This document shows, piece by piece, positions 39,836-48,126 of a DNA stretch of 50,785 nt. The notes beneath the pieces are model-generated. The model was not told the DNA's origin. It did not search any database and worked only from the letters and a program-made list of their open reading frames with translations. Every line of letters starts with the position of its first letter. The first letter of the stretch is position 1. A program made the position numbers and the translations under genes. The stretch lies in assembly GCA_016213015.1 (NCBI GenBank), contig JACRCE010000031.1, forward strand, positions 1 to 50,785. The letters run 5' to 3'. This stretch comes from Deltaproteobacteria bacterium (GTDB lineage Bacteria; Desulfobacterota; GWC2-55-46).

Positions 39836-40612
39836 ATGGATATAAAAAATACCGCTCTCCATGCGGCAAAAACGGCCGGACTTTTGCTCAGGGAAAAGAT
39901 CGGAGCAAAACGGCGCATAGAGCACAAGGGCGCTATCGACCTCGTAACCGAGATGGACAAGCGGAGCGAGGCCCTTATCATAAGGGAGATAAAAAAGAAG
40001 TACCCGGATCATGGCATCATGGCCGAGGAGAGCGCGTCCCTAACGGCAACGGCAAAACACGGATGCCGCTGGATAATAGACCCCCTCGACGGAACCACCA
40101 ACTACGCCCACGGCCTTCCGGTTTTTTGCGTGTCAATCGGCTTTGAAAAGGCCGGGAAGATCATCTTTGGCGTGGTCTACAACCCCATGCTTGACGAGAT
40201 GTTCGTCGCCGAAAAAGGGCGCGGCGCGCGTCTTAACGGAAAAAAGATAAAGGTGTCCGCCATCGGCTCCCTTGACTCTTCCCTCCTCGCAACCGGCTTT
40301 CCCTACGACATACGCACCACGAAGAAAAACAACTTGGACCACTTCAAGGCGTTTGCCGTAAGGGCGCAGGCCATACGCAGGGCCGGGGCCGCCGCGCTCG
40401 ACCTCTGTTACGTGGCGTGTTCAAGGTTCGACGGCTTCTGGGAGTTGAAGCTAAAACCATGGGACACGGCCGCGGCGTCCATGATTGTAAAAGAGGCAGG
40501 AGGGCGGGTTACGGGCTTTGCCGGCGGCAGATTCTCCATATACGGCGACGAATGTCTTGCCTCCAACGGACTAATCCACCACGACATGATGAACGTGCTG
40601 AAAAACGGTTGA
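39836..40612 (+). CDS. suhB: Inositol monophosphatase family protein
   Basis: 258 residues from ATG 39836; the frame extends upstream into fmdB but MDIKNTALHAAKTAG is the family start. Metal-binding motifs are MAEESA, IIDPLDGTTNYAHG and KPWDTAAASMIVKEAGG. Mg-dependent phosphatase of inositol phosphates or FBPase/NADP phosphatase type; the substrate is not resolved. The C-terminal codons LKNG-TGA lie inside an 18-bp inverted repeat, so the original C-terminus may have been changed. Confidence 0.92.
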   Translation: MDIKNTALHAAKTAGLLLREKIGAKRRIEHKGAIDLVTEMDKRSEALIIREIKKKYPDHGIMAEESASLTATAKHGCRWIIDPLDGTTNYAHGLPVFCVSIGFEKAGKIIFGVVYNPMLDEMFVAEKGRGARLNGKKIKVSAIGSLDSSLLATGFPYDIRTTKKNNLDHFKAFAVRAQAIRRAGAAALDLCYVACSRFDGFWELKLKPWDTAAASMIVKEAGGRVTGFAGGRFSIYGDECLASNGLIHHDMMNVLKNG

Positions 40613-40740
40613 AAGACGTTGAAGACGGTTCGGGGTTGCGAGACGGTTCAGGGTTATCTTTCAACCGTCTCCTAACCGTCTTTCAACCGTTTTTACAGCC
40701 GTCTTCCAACCGTCTTTAACCCTGAGCCGTCTTTTAACCC
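40601..40740. repeat. Family F repeat cluster
   Basis: AAAAACGGTTGAAAGACG (40601-40618) and its exact complement (40677-40694) enclose further AGACGGTT units. More inverted units, AACCGTCTTTAACCC and GCCGTCTTTTAACCC, follow up to 40740. It overlaps the suhB stop and ends 3 nt before the next start. About ten copies of the AACCGTC-type unit are seen. Confidence 0.8.
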
Positions 40741-40742
40741 TC

Positions 40743-41099
40743 ATGATATTCGTAAGGATTTTATTCCGTCTGTGTGTGCTTATCGGCGGGGTGTTGCTGG
40801 CCTCGTACCTCGTGCCGGGCATTACGTGGGGCAACTGGGACGCGCCTCTAAAGGTTGCGCTCGTGCTGGCAGTCCTCAACATATTCATAAAACCGCTGGC
40901 GCTTATCGTCACGCTTCCGGTCAACGTCGTAACGCTCGGCCTCTTTACGCTGGTTATAAACGCCGCGCTGTTCTGGACAGCGGGACGTCTCGTGGACGGC
41001 TTCAATCTGTCCGGTTTTTGGCCCGCGTTTACCGGCGGGATTGTAATCAGCGTCGTAAGCCTCTCGCTTAACTGGCTGGCCAAAAAACCAAAGGGCTGA
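40743..41099 (+). CDS. YvlD/phage-holin-family membrane protein
   Basis: 118 residues with four hydrophobic segments: VLIGGVLLASYLV, LVLAVLNIFIKPLALIVTLPVN, TLGLFTLVINAALFW and FTGGIVISVVSLSL. NIFIKPLALIVTLP is the hallmark of the PF04020 family (YvlD). An inner-membrane protein of unknown function. The upstream repeat reaches the ATG and leaves no clear ribosome-binding site. Confidence 0.88.
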   Translation: MIFVRILFRLCVLIGGVLLASYLVPGITWGNWDAPLKVALVLAVLNIFIKPLALIVTLPVNVVTLGLFTLVINAALFWTAGRLVDGFNLSGFWPAFTGGIVISVVSLSLNWLAKKPKG

Positions 41100-41134
41100 G
41101 CCGCCTAATAGGTTGCTGAAAAACCACATGCTAT

Positions 41135-41186
41135 AGTTCGCCTTGTCGCTTCGCGAGCCGGCGAACAACCGGTCAGCGGCCTGCTA
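41135..41186. repeat. Family D repeat (copy 2), overlaps a stop codon
   Basis: AGTTCGCCTTGTCGCTTCGC and GAGCCGGCGAACAACCGGTC, then AGCGGCCTGCTA. The last CTA is the stop of the minus-strand gene at 41184, as in korB. The left side, GGTTGCTGAAAAA (41111-41123), may belong to the same element. Confidence 0.78.
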
Positions 41187-41558
41187 AAACCTCAACTGAT
41201 AAAAGGCCCACTTTATGCACTCATAGTCGTTCTGATACCTGTAGATTATCCCGCATACTTTGTGTAAAAGAGAGTGTTTGACGAACGCCCAGTCGTCGTC
41301 CAGCGCCTTGACGTCGGAGGCGAACTTCTCCTTGAGCGCCTCGATGGCAAGCGCCTTGTCTTCTTTCGTGATGCGCCGCCTGAACGTTATCTTCTTTTCT
41401 ATCTTGCCTACCCGAGATACGGCGTTCGGCGCATTCGGAAAGTCGTCAACGAAGCAGAGGTTATCGGGCCCAAGCCCGTGCCGATCAAGCGCCTTGAGCA
41501 TCTCGCTCAGGTAAGCCTCAACCTCGATATAATCCTGTCCAATCGTTTCCATCGGCAT
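41184..41558 (-). CDS. Hypothetical protein downstream of galT
   Basis: 124 residues from ATG 41558, which overlaps the galT stop (TAATG). The frame is open upstream, but that part is antisense-like sequence within galT. It contains NLCFVDDFPNAPNAVSRVGKIEKK and a helical, aromatic C-terminus (HKVCGIIYRYQNDYECIKWAF). No family recognised. It is translationally coupled to galT. The stop codon lies in repeat D. Confidence 0.65.
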   Translation of the reverse strand: MPMETIGQDYIEVEAYLSEMLKALDRHGLGPDNLCFVDDFPNAPNAVSRVGKIEKKITFRRRITKEDKALAIEALKEKFASDVKALDDDWAFVKHSLLHKVCGIIYRYQNDYECIKWAFYQLRF

Positions 41559-42556
41559 TATTCGGCGCGCACGGCCCTCAGAAACGCGGCGCTCTCCTCC
41601 GGTATCACGGAATTTATAAACATGCCGCTTCCAAGCTCGAACCCGGCGGCCTTTGAAAGCCTCGGCACCACTGAAATATACCAATGGCAATACTCGTTGC
41701 CCTCGTCAAGCGGCCTTGAGGAGCGTATGGAATAGTTGAAATCCGGGTCGTCAAGGCCGTGATGAAACCTTGTAAACAGCGACTTTATATGCATGGCCAA
41801 ATCCTTGACCTCCTCGGCCGTTATGCCCGCGAAAGACGCGCCGTGCCTCTTGGGGAATATCCACGTGTGGAAAGGCGAGAGCGCCGCGTATGGGATGAAG
41901 GTCATGAAGCCTGCCGTGTCCATGATGACCCTTACGCCCTCCCGTCTTTCGCGCTTCAACATGGCGCACTGGAGGCACTCGCCAGTGTCGTCGAAGTAGT
42001 GCATGGCGCTTCGCACCCTGTCCCTGAACTGATACGGCACGACCGGCGTGGCTATCAACTGCGAATGGGGATGGGCTATCGCGGTGCCCGCGCCCTCCCC
42101 GTGATTCTTGAAGATGATGACGTGCTCCACGCGCTCGTCCTTGTACGCCTCGTTAAACCTCTCCCTGTAGGTCTCAAGAAGCCCTTCAAGGTGGCCGAGC
42201 GTGTAAAAGGCCGTTGCCTTGTCGTGAGCGGGGGACTCGATGATGACCTCGTGCCTGCCTACGCCGCTGACCGAACGCATGATCGGGTCAATGGACCTCG
42301 TCCTTTCGCCGCTCGATGAGAGCGCCGGATATTTATTGCCTACCACGCGGATGAGCCAACCGTTGCCGTCATTTATCCTGAAATGCTCATCCCCTGTCTT
42401 CCCCTCGTTTCCTACACAGAACGGACAGGTCGCCTCAAAGGCTGGTCTGACCGGCCTTTGAGGCCGCGACAATTTGAACTCGGCCGGACGCCTTGCCCGC
42501 TCTGCGGCTATCACGACCCATTCGCGCGTGAGAAGATTGAGCCTGAGTTCGGACAT
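41558..42556 (-). CDS. galT: Galactose-1-phosphate uridylyltransferase family
   Basis: 332 residues of the HIT-superfamily GalT. The active-site HPHSQ follows GTAIA. Zinc-type cysteines occur in CPFCVGNEGKTG and CLQCAML, and the C-terminal segment is HWYISVVPRLSK. Transfers UMP between UDP-glucose and galactose-1-phosphate; relatives use other hexose phosphates. It forms a two-gene unit with the following hypothetical gene. Confidence 0.9.
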   Translation of the reverse strand: MSELRLNLLTREWVVIAAERARRPAEFKLSRPQRPVRPAFEATCPFCVGNEGKTGDEHFRINDGNGWLIRVVGNKYPALSSSGERTRSIDPIMRSVSGVGRHEVIIESPAHDKATAFYTLGHLEGLLETYRERFNEAYKDERVEHVIIFKNHGEGAGTAIAHPHSQLIATPVVPYQFRDRVRSAMHYFDDTGECLQCAMLKRERREGVRVIMDTAGFMTFIPYAALSPFHTWIFPKRHGASFAGITAEEVKDLAMHIKSLFTRFHHGLDDPDFNYSIRSSRPLDEGNEYCHWYISVVPRLSKAAGFELGSGMFINSVIPEESAAFLRAVRAE

Positions 42557-42700
42557 GGCGATCCCTTCCGTGTCGTTTGATCTTTCCTCCGTAATCTATC
42601 AGAATATCGCTTAAAGCGCAACTTACCTAATAGGTTGCAGTATGCGCCCGAATCATGTTACAAGAAGAGTCTGTGCGCCGTAAACGATAAGGAGACGATC

Positions 42701-43471
42701 ATGGGCATACTTGACGGGAAAAAAGGCATAATCTTCGGGGTCGCCAACGACAAGAGCATCGCATGGGCCATAGCCAAGGCGCTATCGGCCGAGGGCATGG
42801 AACTTGCCTTCACCTACGCTGGAGAGGCCTTTGAGTCGAGGGTAAAACCCCTTGCCGAGACGCTGGGCGCGAAGATGGTTCTCCCCTGCGACGTAACAAA
42901 GGACGACCAGATAGCCGCTGTCTTCGAGAAGATAAAAAATGAATGGGGCGCTCTTGACGGCCTTGTCCACTCCCTTGCCTTCGCAAAAAAGGAGGAGCTG
43001 AAGGGCGAATTCCTGAACACCTCAAGGGATGGCTTCGCCCTTGCGCTCGACGTAAGCGCCTTTTCGCTCGTGGCCTTGGCAAAAGGGGCAGCCCCCCTGA
43101 TGGAGGCAAACGGCGGGAGCATAATAACCCTTACCTATTACGGAAGCGAAAAGGTCGTTGCCAACTACAACGTCATGGGCGTGGCAAAGGCGGCCCTTGA
43201 GACGAGCGCCAAATATCTTGCCGCGGACCTTGGGCCTAAAAACATCCGCGTCAACGCCATCTCGGCCGGGCCTGTAAAGACGCTTGCGGCAATGGGTATA
43301 ACCGGTTTTAAGGCCATACTCGACGTGGTGGAGGCAAAGGCGCCGCTCAAACGGAACGTGTCTCTGGATGACGTGGCCAAAACGGCGCTGTATCTGATGA
43401 GCGGACTTTCAAGCGGCGTAACCGGAGAGGTCATTCACGTGGACGCCGGTTTCAGCATCGTCGGGATATAA
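42701..43471 (+). CDS. fabI: Enoyl-[acyl-carrier-protein] reductase FabI
   Basis: 256 residues. Reduces trans-2-enoyl-ACP with NADH in fatty-acid synthesis. MGILDGKKGIIFGVANDKSIAW is the FabI N-terminus. The catalytic pair lies in the Y-x6-K motif YNVMGVAK, followed by GPKNIRVNAISAGPVKTLAA. AAGGAG stands 8 nt before the ATG at 42701; the longer frame from 42635 is not conserved. Confidence 0.95.
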   Translation: MGILDGKKGIIFGVANDKSIAWAIAKALSAEGMELAFTYAGEAFESRVKPLAETLGAKMVLPCDVTKDDQIAAVFEKIKNEWGALDGLVHSLAFAKKEELKGEFLNTSRDGFALALDVSAFSLVALAKGAAPLMEANGGSIITLTYYGSEKVVANYNVMGVAKAALETSAKYLAADLGPKNIRVNAISAGPVKTLAAMGITGFKAILDVVEAKAPLKRNVSLDDVAKTALYLMSGLSSGVTGEVIHVDAGFSIVGI

Positions 43472-43561
43472 ACGGAGGTTTCATAACTCGTTCACGACAT
43501 TTTCCCTTGTAATTTTTATAAGTTGTTATTAAGATATACAAACAAGAGGGAGTATGCGTAT

Positions 43562-43762
43562 ATGACAAGAATCGAACAACTCGAACATGAAATCCAGAAG
43601 CTTAATCGTGCCGACCTCGCAAATTTTCGGAACTGGTTCCGCGAGTATGACGCAAATGAATGGGATCGGCAGATTGAAGAGGATGTTCAGGCTGGGAAGC
43701 TTGATAATCTCGCAAAAAAAGCCCTCGCCGCGCACAAAGCCGGAAATACAAAAAAGCTTTGA
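43562..43762 (+). CDS. Small antitoxin-like protein
   Basis: 66 residues, MTRIEQLEHEIQKLNRADLA, then FRNWFREYDANEWDRQIEEDVQAGKL. This is typical of short antitoxins preceding RelE-type toxins (the DANEWDxQIExD pattern). GAGGGAG lies upstream. Its stop overlaps the TTG start of the toxin. Confidence 0.83.
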   Translation: MTRIEQLEHEIQKLNRADLANFRNWFREYDANEWDRQIEEDVQAGKLDNLAKKALAAHKAGNTKKL

Positions 43763-44013
43763 AGCATTTTGCTTCTACAGATTTCTGGGCCTGCTACCGG
43801 CAACTTCCCGCGGTTGTGAGGAAACAGGCGGATAAGAGTTTTGATCTTTTGAAAGCAGACCCATTACACCCATCACTTCATTTCAAAAGAATTGGCAAAT
43901 ACATATCTGTTCGAGTAGGTCTCCACTATAGAGCATTGGCTATCGAGATTCCAGAGGGAGCGCTCTGGATTTGGATTGGAAGTCACGCCGATTACGATAA
44001 ACTTTTGGGCTAA
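43759..44013 (+). CDS. RelE/ParE-like toxin
   Basis: 84 residues starting at TTG 43759 inside the antitoxin stop. The sequence HFASTDFWACYRQLPAVVRKQADKSF is followed by HPSLHFKRIGKYISVRVGLHYRALA and a WIGSHADYDKLL end. It is a recognisable RelE-like family of compact toxins, probably mRNA interferases. It is the only intact type II pair outside the supercluster. Confidence 0.84.
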   Translation: MKHFASTDFWACYRQLPAVVRKQADKSFDLLKADPLHPSLHFKRIGKYISVRVGLHYRALAIEIPEGALWIWIGSHADYDKLLG

Positions 44014-44092
44014 CAAGCCGCTCCGCCGCATTTTGAGCCGAAAAAAAGCAAAGACGTAATTCGGCTAATAAAGGAATAAAAATCATTCGGAT

Positions 44093-44144
44093 AGCTCGCC
44101 TTATTGCTTCGCAAGTCGGCGAACAACCGGTCAACAGCCTGCTA
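44093..44144. repeat. Family D repeat (copy 3)
   Basis: AGCTCGCCTTATTGCTTCGC and AAGTCGGCGAACAACCGGTC, then AACAGCCTGCTA. It ends 4 nt before the EndoQ start codon. Unlike copies 1 and 2 it does not provide a stop codon. Confidence 0.78.
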
Positions 44145-44148
44145 AACC

Positions 44149-45414
44149 ATGCGTATAATTGCCGACCTCCACGTCCACAGCAAATACTCCCGCGCAACGA
44201 GCAGGGACATGACCATCCCTCGCATAGCCGAATGGGCCGTCCGGAAGGGTATCGGTCTCGTCGGCACCGGGGACTTCACTCACCCGGCTCACTTCGCCTC
44301 TATCAAGGAACTGCTTGAGCCTGACTCCAACGGCCTTCTCAAGCTCAAGGGCAAAGACTTATCCGTTCGCTTCATGCTCACGGCCGAGGTAAGCAACATC
44401 TACACGCAGGGGGGCAAGGTCAGGAAGATTCACAGCCTGATATTTGCCCCGTCTATCGAGGCCGCAGGCAGGATGAACGCGGCCTTTGCCCGTCTCGGCA
44501 ACGTCGCCTCGGACGGCAGGCCCATATTCGGCTTCTCGGCCATTGACCTTTTAAGAATAGTCCTCGACTCTTCGCCTGACGCCATGCTCGTGCCGGCCCA
44601 CGCATGGACCCCGTGGTTTTCCATATTCGGCAGCAAATCAGGCTTCGATTCCATAGGAGAGTGCTTCGGCGAATATGCAAGGCATATCCACGCGCTTGAG
44701 ACAGGACTGTCGTCCAATCCCGCTATGAACAGAAGGCTCTCCTGCCTTGACAACATAACGCTCATATCGAACTCGGACGCGCATTCTCCGTCGAAACTCG
44801 GCAGGGAGGCCAACGTATTCGACTGCAACATGGACTACGCGGAGATAATGAGCGTTATAAAGACCAACGATCGCAAACGCTTTCTATACACCGTTGAGTT
44901 CTACCCGGAAGAGGGCAAATATCACCACGACGGCCACAGGGACTGCGGCATTGCCTTTTCGCCGGATGAGACGAAAAAGGCGGGCGGCGTATGCCCCGTG
45001 TGCAACAAACCTTTGACCGTCGGCGTACTGCACAGGGTATCGGACCTTGCGGACAGGCCGCCGGGATTTGAATCTACAAGGGCCGTCCCTGCAAGGCACC
45101 TCGTGCCGCTTGAGGAGATAGTGGCGCAATCATTTGACATGGGCGTGAGTTCAAAAAAGGTTCAGCATGAGTACGCAAGGCTTGTGAAGGAGGCTGGCAG
45201 CGAATTTGCAATCCTGCTCGACGCATCCGAGGACGAACTTGTCAGGCTGGCCGGAGGAAAAACGGCGCATGGAATAATCTGCGCGAGGAACGGCCGACTC
45301 AGCATTGCCCCGGGCTTTGACGGCGAATTCGGAAAGATACGGATATTCGACAAGGCCGAGACCCCGACGCCGACCACAGAGTCAACCGGAGCGCGGCAGG
45401 AGAGGTTGTTTTAA
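44149..45414 (+). CDS. Endonuclease Q-like PHP-domain protein
   Basis: 421 residues. The N-terminal PHP metallo-phosphoesterase domain shows ADLHVHSKYS, GTGDFTH, PAHAWTPW and SNSDAHSPSKLGREAN. A central zinc finger has DCGIAFSP and CPVCNKPLTVGVLHRV. The C-terminus is smaller. This layout matches EndoQ, which cuts DNA at deaminated bases (uracil, hypoxanthine). EndoQ is best known from Thermococcales and some bacteria. The ATG follows repeat D directly without an obvious ribosome-binding site. Confidence 0.83.
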   Translation: MRIIADLHVHSKYSRATSRDMTIPRIAEWAVRKGIGLVGTGDFTHPAHFASIKELLEPDSNGLLKLKGKDLSVRFMLTAEVSNIYTQGGKVRKIHSLIFAPSIEAAGRMNAAFARLGNVASDGRPIFGFSAIDLLRIVLDSSPDAMLVPAHAWTPWFSIFGSKSGFDSIGECFGEYARHIHALETGLSSNPAMNRRLSCLDNITLISNSDAHSPSKLGREANVFDCNMDYAEIMSVIKTNDRKRFLYTVEFYPEEGKYHHDGHRDCGIAFSPDETKKAGGVCPVCNKPLTVGVLHRVSDLADRPPGFESTRAVPARHLVPLEEIVAQSFDMGVSSKKVQHEYARLVKEAGSEFAILLDASEDELVRLAGGKTAHGIICARNGRLSIAPGFDGEFGKIRIFDKAETPTPTTESTGARQERLF

Positions 45415-45426
45415 GGGATCGTCGTA

Positions 45427-45444
45427 GCGGGACACCCGCCTTTT
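45427..45444 (+). terminator. Likely terminator after the EndoQ gene
   Basis: GCGGG, loop ACA, CCCGC, then CTTTT. A short stem directly before the promoter of the next gene. Confidence 0.45.
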
Positions 45445-45448
45445 CTGC

Positions 45449-45476
45449 TTGACTATGGCGAGCGAGTTACTATAAT
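45449..45476 (+). promoter_or_regulatory. Promoter of lipoprotein-cyclase operon, possibly leaderless
   Basis: TTGACT (45449-45454) and a perfect TATAAT (45471-45476), 16 bp apart. The expected start coincides with the first ATG at 45484, with no room for a ribosome-binding site. Confidence 0.6.
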
Positions 45477-45483
45477 TAAAACC

Positions 45484-45879
45484 ATGCGATTCAATCATGC
45501 CTTGACGACCTATGCGTTTATGGTTAATCTCATGTCTATAGCCTTCAAAAAATCAATATTATGCCTTCTATTGGCGGCATTCATATCCTCCTGCGCTTCA
45601 ACACGGGAAAAATCGCCGGCAGTCCAAGAACCCAAAGCGCCAACGGCGCATAAGCCCGTCGTAGCGCCGCGACCAAGACCCGTTGATACGGAGGCCCAGC
45701 AATCCTACTACGATTCGGGTCTTCAACACTATTTGAAAGAAGACTATGACGAAGCAAAGAAGGCTTTTCAGCAGGCCGTGCAGATCGGGCCTGACACCGC
45801 ATTGGGGTTGAAGGCGAAGGAAAATCTCAAAAAGATAGCGCAGATACTGAAAACACTTTATGAGATTGAATCCAAATGA
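45484..45879 (+). CDS. Small lipoprotein with a TPR-like repeat
   Basis: 131 residues from ATG 45484; internal ATGs at 45520 and 45532 are alternatives. A signal peptide ends in the lipobox FISSC (Cys37). A proline-rich linker (PKAPTAHKPVVAPRPRP) follows, then one TPR-like helix pair (SYYDSGLQHYLKEDYDEAKKAFQQAV). Predicted to be anchored to a membrane, facing the periplasm. It overlaps the cyclase gene by 4 nt, so the two probably work together. Confidence 0.78.
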   Translation: MRFNHALTTYAFMVNLMSIAFKKSILCLLLAAFISSCASTREKSPAVQEPKAPTAHKPVVAPRPRPVDTEAQQSYYDSGLQHYLKEDYDEAKKAFQQAVQIGPDTALGLKAKENLKKIAQILKTLYEIESK

Positions 45880-47660
45880 GCGAGGCCGCCAAGGATACTG
45901 ATAATGAGCAAAGCGGCGTCACCGGCCGGCGCTCCCTCCTTTCTCGTCTGTATAACGGCATCACCTCGCTTGGCGTGCGTTACAAGATCGCCGGCAGTTT
46001 CATCGTTATTTTGAGCCTGGCCATCGCCTCCCTTGCCGTCGTCACCTTTTCCCGTCAAAAAGAAGTCCTGCAACATGAATTGAGGAATCGCGCAGAGATC
46101 CTTGCCCGACAGCTTGCAATTGTCGGCAAGGACGGCTTGCTGACGAAACAGGAACTACCGGTTCTTTCCACCATCATGGACATCCAAAAGGGCGAGGACG
46201 TCGTGTATGCCATGATCATAGACGACAAGGGCAGGGTATTCGCTCACAGCGAACTGTCGAAGAAAGGGTCTCTTCCAGCCGACGAAGCGGATAGATTGGC
46301 CAGCCAGGCCGACGACCTTTTCGTTCAAGAGACGGTCTTAAAAGACGCAGCCGTTCTCGATGCCGCGTTCCCTATTATCCTGAAAGCAAAAAAAATAAAG
46401 ATAGGCGTTGCGCGAATAGGGCTTTCACAAAGGGCGCTGAATGAGGCGATCTACAGGCAGAAAATCTCCTTTTTATGGATAGGCGCCGCGTTTGTCGCGG
46501 CCGGGTTTTTGATCTCTTATGCCATCGCCGGGATCATTACCAAACCGATAGATTCGCTGGTCAACGCCATCCAGACCGTGGCCGACGGGAACCTGAGCGT
46601 CCAAGCCCCGATCCATTATCAGGACGAGATAGGAAAACTGACGGGCGTCTTCAATCAGATGATCTTGAGCCTTCGTGAAAAATTCCACATGGAAAAGTAC
46701 CTCTCCGGGGCAACGGTGCAGAACATAAAAAAGAACCGGGACTTAAGCTCCATGAATCTGGGAGGCGAGAGAAAATATATTACCGCGTTGTTTTCCGACG
46801 TTCGCGGATTTACTTCCATGTCCGAGAAGATGGGGCCCGAGCAGGTGGTCGGTCTTTTGAATATCTATTTGAATTTGCAGGCAACGGTCATCCGGCAACG
46901 CGGAGGAAGCATAGACAAATTCGTGGGCGATGAGGTCATGGCCATCTTTGAAGGCCGCGGGAATGAGGTCAACGCGGTGCGGGCGGCCCTCGACATCCAG
47001 CGATACTGTAAGGCAATGAACACGATACGGAGCGAGGCCGGCGAACTACAGATGTTCGTCGGGATCGGCTTGAACAGCGGCGAGGCCGTCTGCGGCAATA
47101 TGGGGTCCGAAGATTACATGGACTATACGGTAATCGGCGACAATATAAATATCGCGGCAAGGCTCTGCAATCTTGCCCAACCCGGACAGGTTTTGATCAG
47201 CAAGGCCATTGCCGACGAAATCGCCGATTGCGCCACGTGGAAAGAACTGTCTCCGGTTACGGTAAAGGGGAAAGACCGGCAGATGCCGATATATGAGGTG
47301 GCCGGCATCAAAGGCGTTGACAGACAATACCTGAGACGCATGACGGATGCGCCGATGTCCTATCGTATCGAAGGACTTTCAAACGAATATAGAACCGCCG
47401 TGGTCAAAAATATCAGCCCTTCCGGTTGTCTCGTTGAGGCGTCATCCCACGTCGGCGTCGGCTCCATATTGATCATGGAGATGAACCACCACGCCCTCGG
47501 CGGCTTTAATGCCCGCGCCGTCGTTAAGCATGTGAGAGAACACGATTCAACGTCCTATATCGGAATATATTTTGAAGATATGCGGGAAGAAACAAAACAA
47601 CGCATTACTCACTGGATATACGGGGTGGAATCGAAGATTGCAGAAGGTCCGTCCGCATAG
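45876..47660 (+). CDS. Membrane-bound class III nucleotidyl cyclase with HAMP and PilZ-like domains
   Basis: 594 residues. Domain order: transmembrane helix (about 37-58), periplasmic sensor region (about 60-200), second helix (about 204-224), HAMP (about 225-278), cyclase domain (about 300-470), C-terminal PilZ-like domain (about 488-585). The cyclase has LFSDVRGFT, DKFVGDEVMAIF and DYTVIGDNINIAARL, so the metal and catalytic residues appear intact. PilZ domains often bind cyclic di-GMP; here YRTAVVKNISPSGCLVEA fits that fold, but the RxxxR binding motif is not obvious. Probably makes cAMP or cGMP in response to a periplasmic signal. Confidence 0.88.
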   Translation: MSEAAKDTDNEQSGVTGRRSLLSRLYNGITSLGVRYKIAGSFIVILSLAIASLAVVTFSRQKEVLQHELRNRAEILARQLAIVGKDGLLTKQELPVLSTIMDIQKGEDVVYAMIIDDKGRVFAHSELSKKGSLPADEADRLASQADDLFVQETVLKDAAVLDAAFPIILKAKKIKIGVARIGLSQRALNEAIYRQKISFLWIGAAFVAAGFLISYAIAGIITKPIDSLVNAIQTVADGNLSVQAPIHYQDEIGKLTGVFNQMILSLREKFHMEKYLSGATVQNIKKNRDLSSMNLGGERKYITALFSDVRGFTSMSEKMGPEQVVGLLNIYLNLQATVIRQRGGSIDKFVGDEVMAIFEGRGNEVNAVRAALDIQRYCKAMNTIRSEAGELQMFVGIGLNSGEAVCGNMGSEDYMDYTVIGDNINIAARLCNLAQPGQVLISKAIADEIADCATWKELSPVTVKGKDRQMPIYEVAGIKGVDRQYLRRMTDAPMSYRIEGLSNEYRTAVVKNISPSGCLVEASSHVGVGSILIMEMNHHALGGFNARAVVKHVREHDSTSYIGIYFEDMREETKQRITHWIYGVESKIAEGPSA

Positions 47661-47684
47661 GATAATTATCTTCGTTGACGGCGG

Positions 47685-48125
47685 CTATCCGCTGATCAAC
47701 CAGCTCTTCCTTAAAAGACCGTAAAGCTCCGCCTCCTTTATCTTCATCTTTCTTGCCTGATGGCCGCCTTTTACGTGGTCGAATCCAACGAGGTGCAAGA
47801 CGCCGTGTATGACGAGACGCGCCATCTCCTCGTCAAGGCCGCATCCGGCCTCCTCGGCCTGGGCGCGCGCCCTTTCGATCGAGATGACCACGTCTCCGAG
47901 CAAAACCTCATCAGCCATGCAAAAACTCAAGACGTCGGTGGATTTGTCCTTACCGCGGTATTTTTTGTTAAGCGCCCGGATGCCCTCGTCGTCAATAAGA
48001 CACAGGCTCAGCTCTTTATCTCTCAAGCCGAGTCCGCCGAGCGTTGCCAGCGCCGTCTTCTTTACCATTGCAATCATGGCGCGCCCGGCCTTTCCACCGG
48101 ATATGTCGCTGATGAGCGCCTTCAA
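47685..48125 (-). CDS. ybeY: Endoribonuclease YbeY
   Basis: 146 residues. The zinc-binding motif HGVLHLVGFDH is near residue 110, and LNKKYRGKDKSTDVLSF is the conserved upstream segment. Acts in 16S rRNA maturation and ribosome quality control. It starts 1 nt after phoH, the usual partner. Confidence 0.95.
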   Translation of the reverse strand: MKALISDISGGKAGRAMIAMVKKTALATLGGLGLRDKELSLCLIDDEGIRALNKKYRGKDKSTDVLSFCMADEVLLGDVVISIERARAQAEEAGCGLDEEMARLVIHGVLHLVGFDHVKGGHQARKMKIKEAELYGLLRKSWLISG

Positions 48126-48126
48126 T

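Noticed and set aside
39564-40612. fmdB and suhB as a single fused gene
   Set aside because: The suhB frame extends back into fmdB, but the family start at 39836 follows the fmdB stop and the upstream residues are not conserved.
41558-41690. Longer N-terminus for the gene downstream of galT
   Set aside because: The extra 44 codons are antisense-like composition within galT; the ATG at 41558 overlaps the galT stop in the usual coupled manner.
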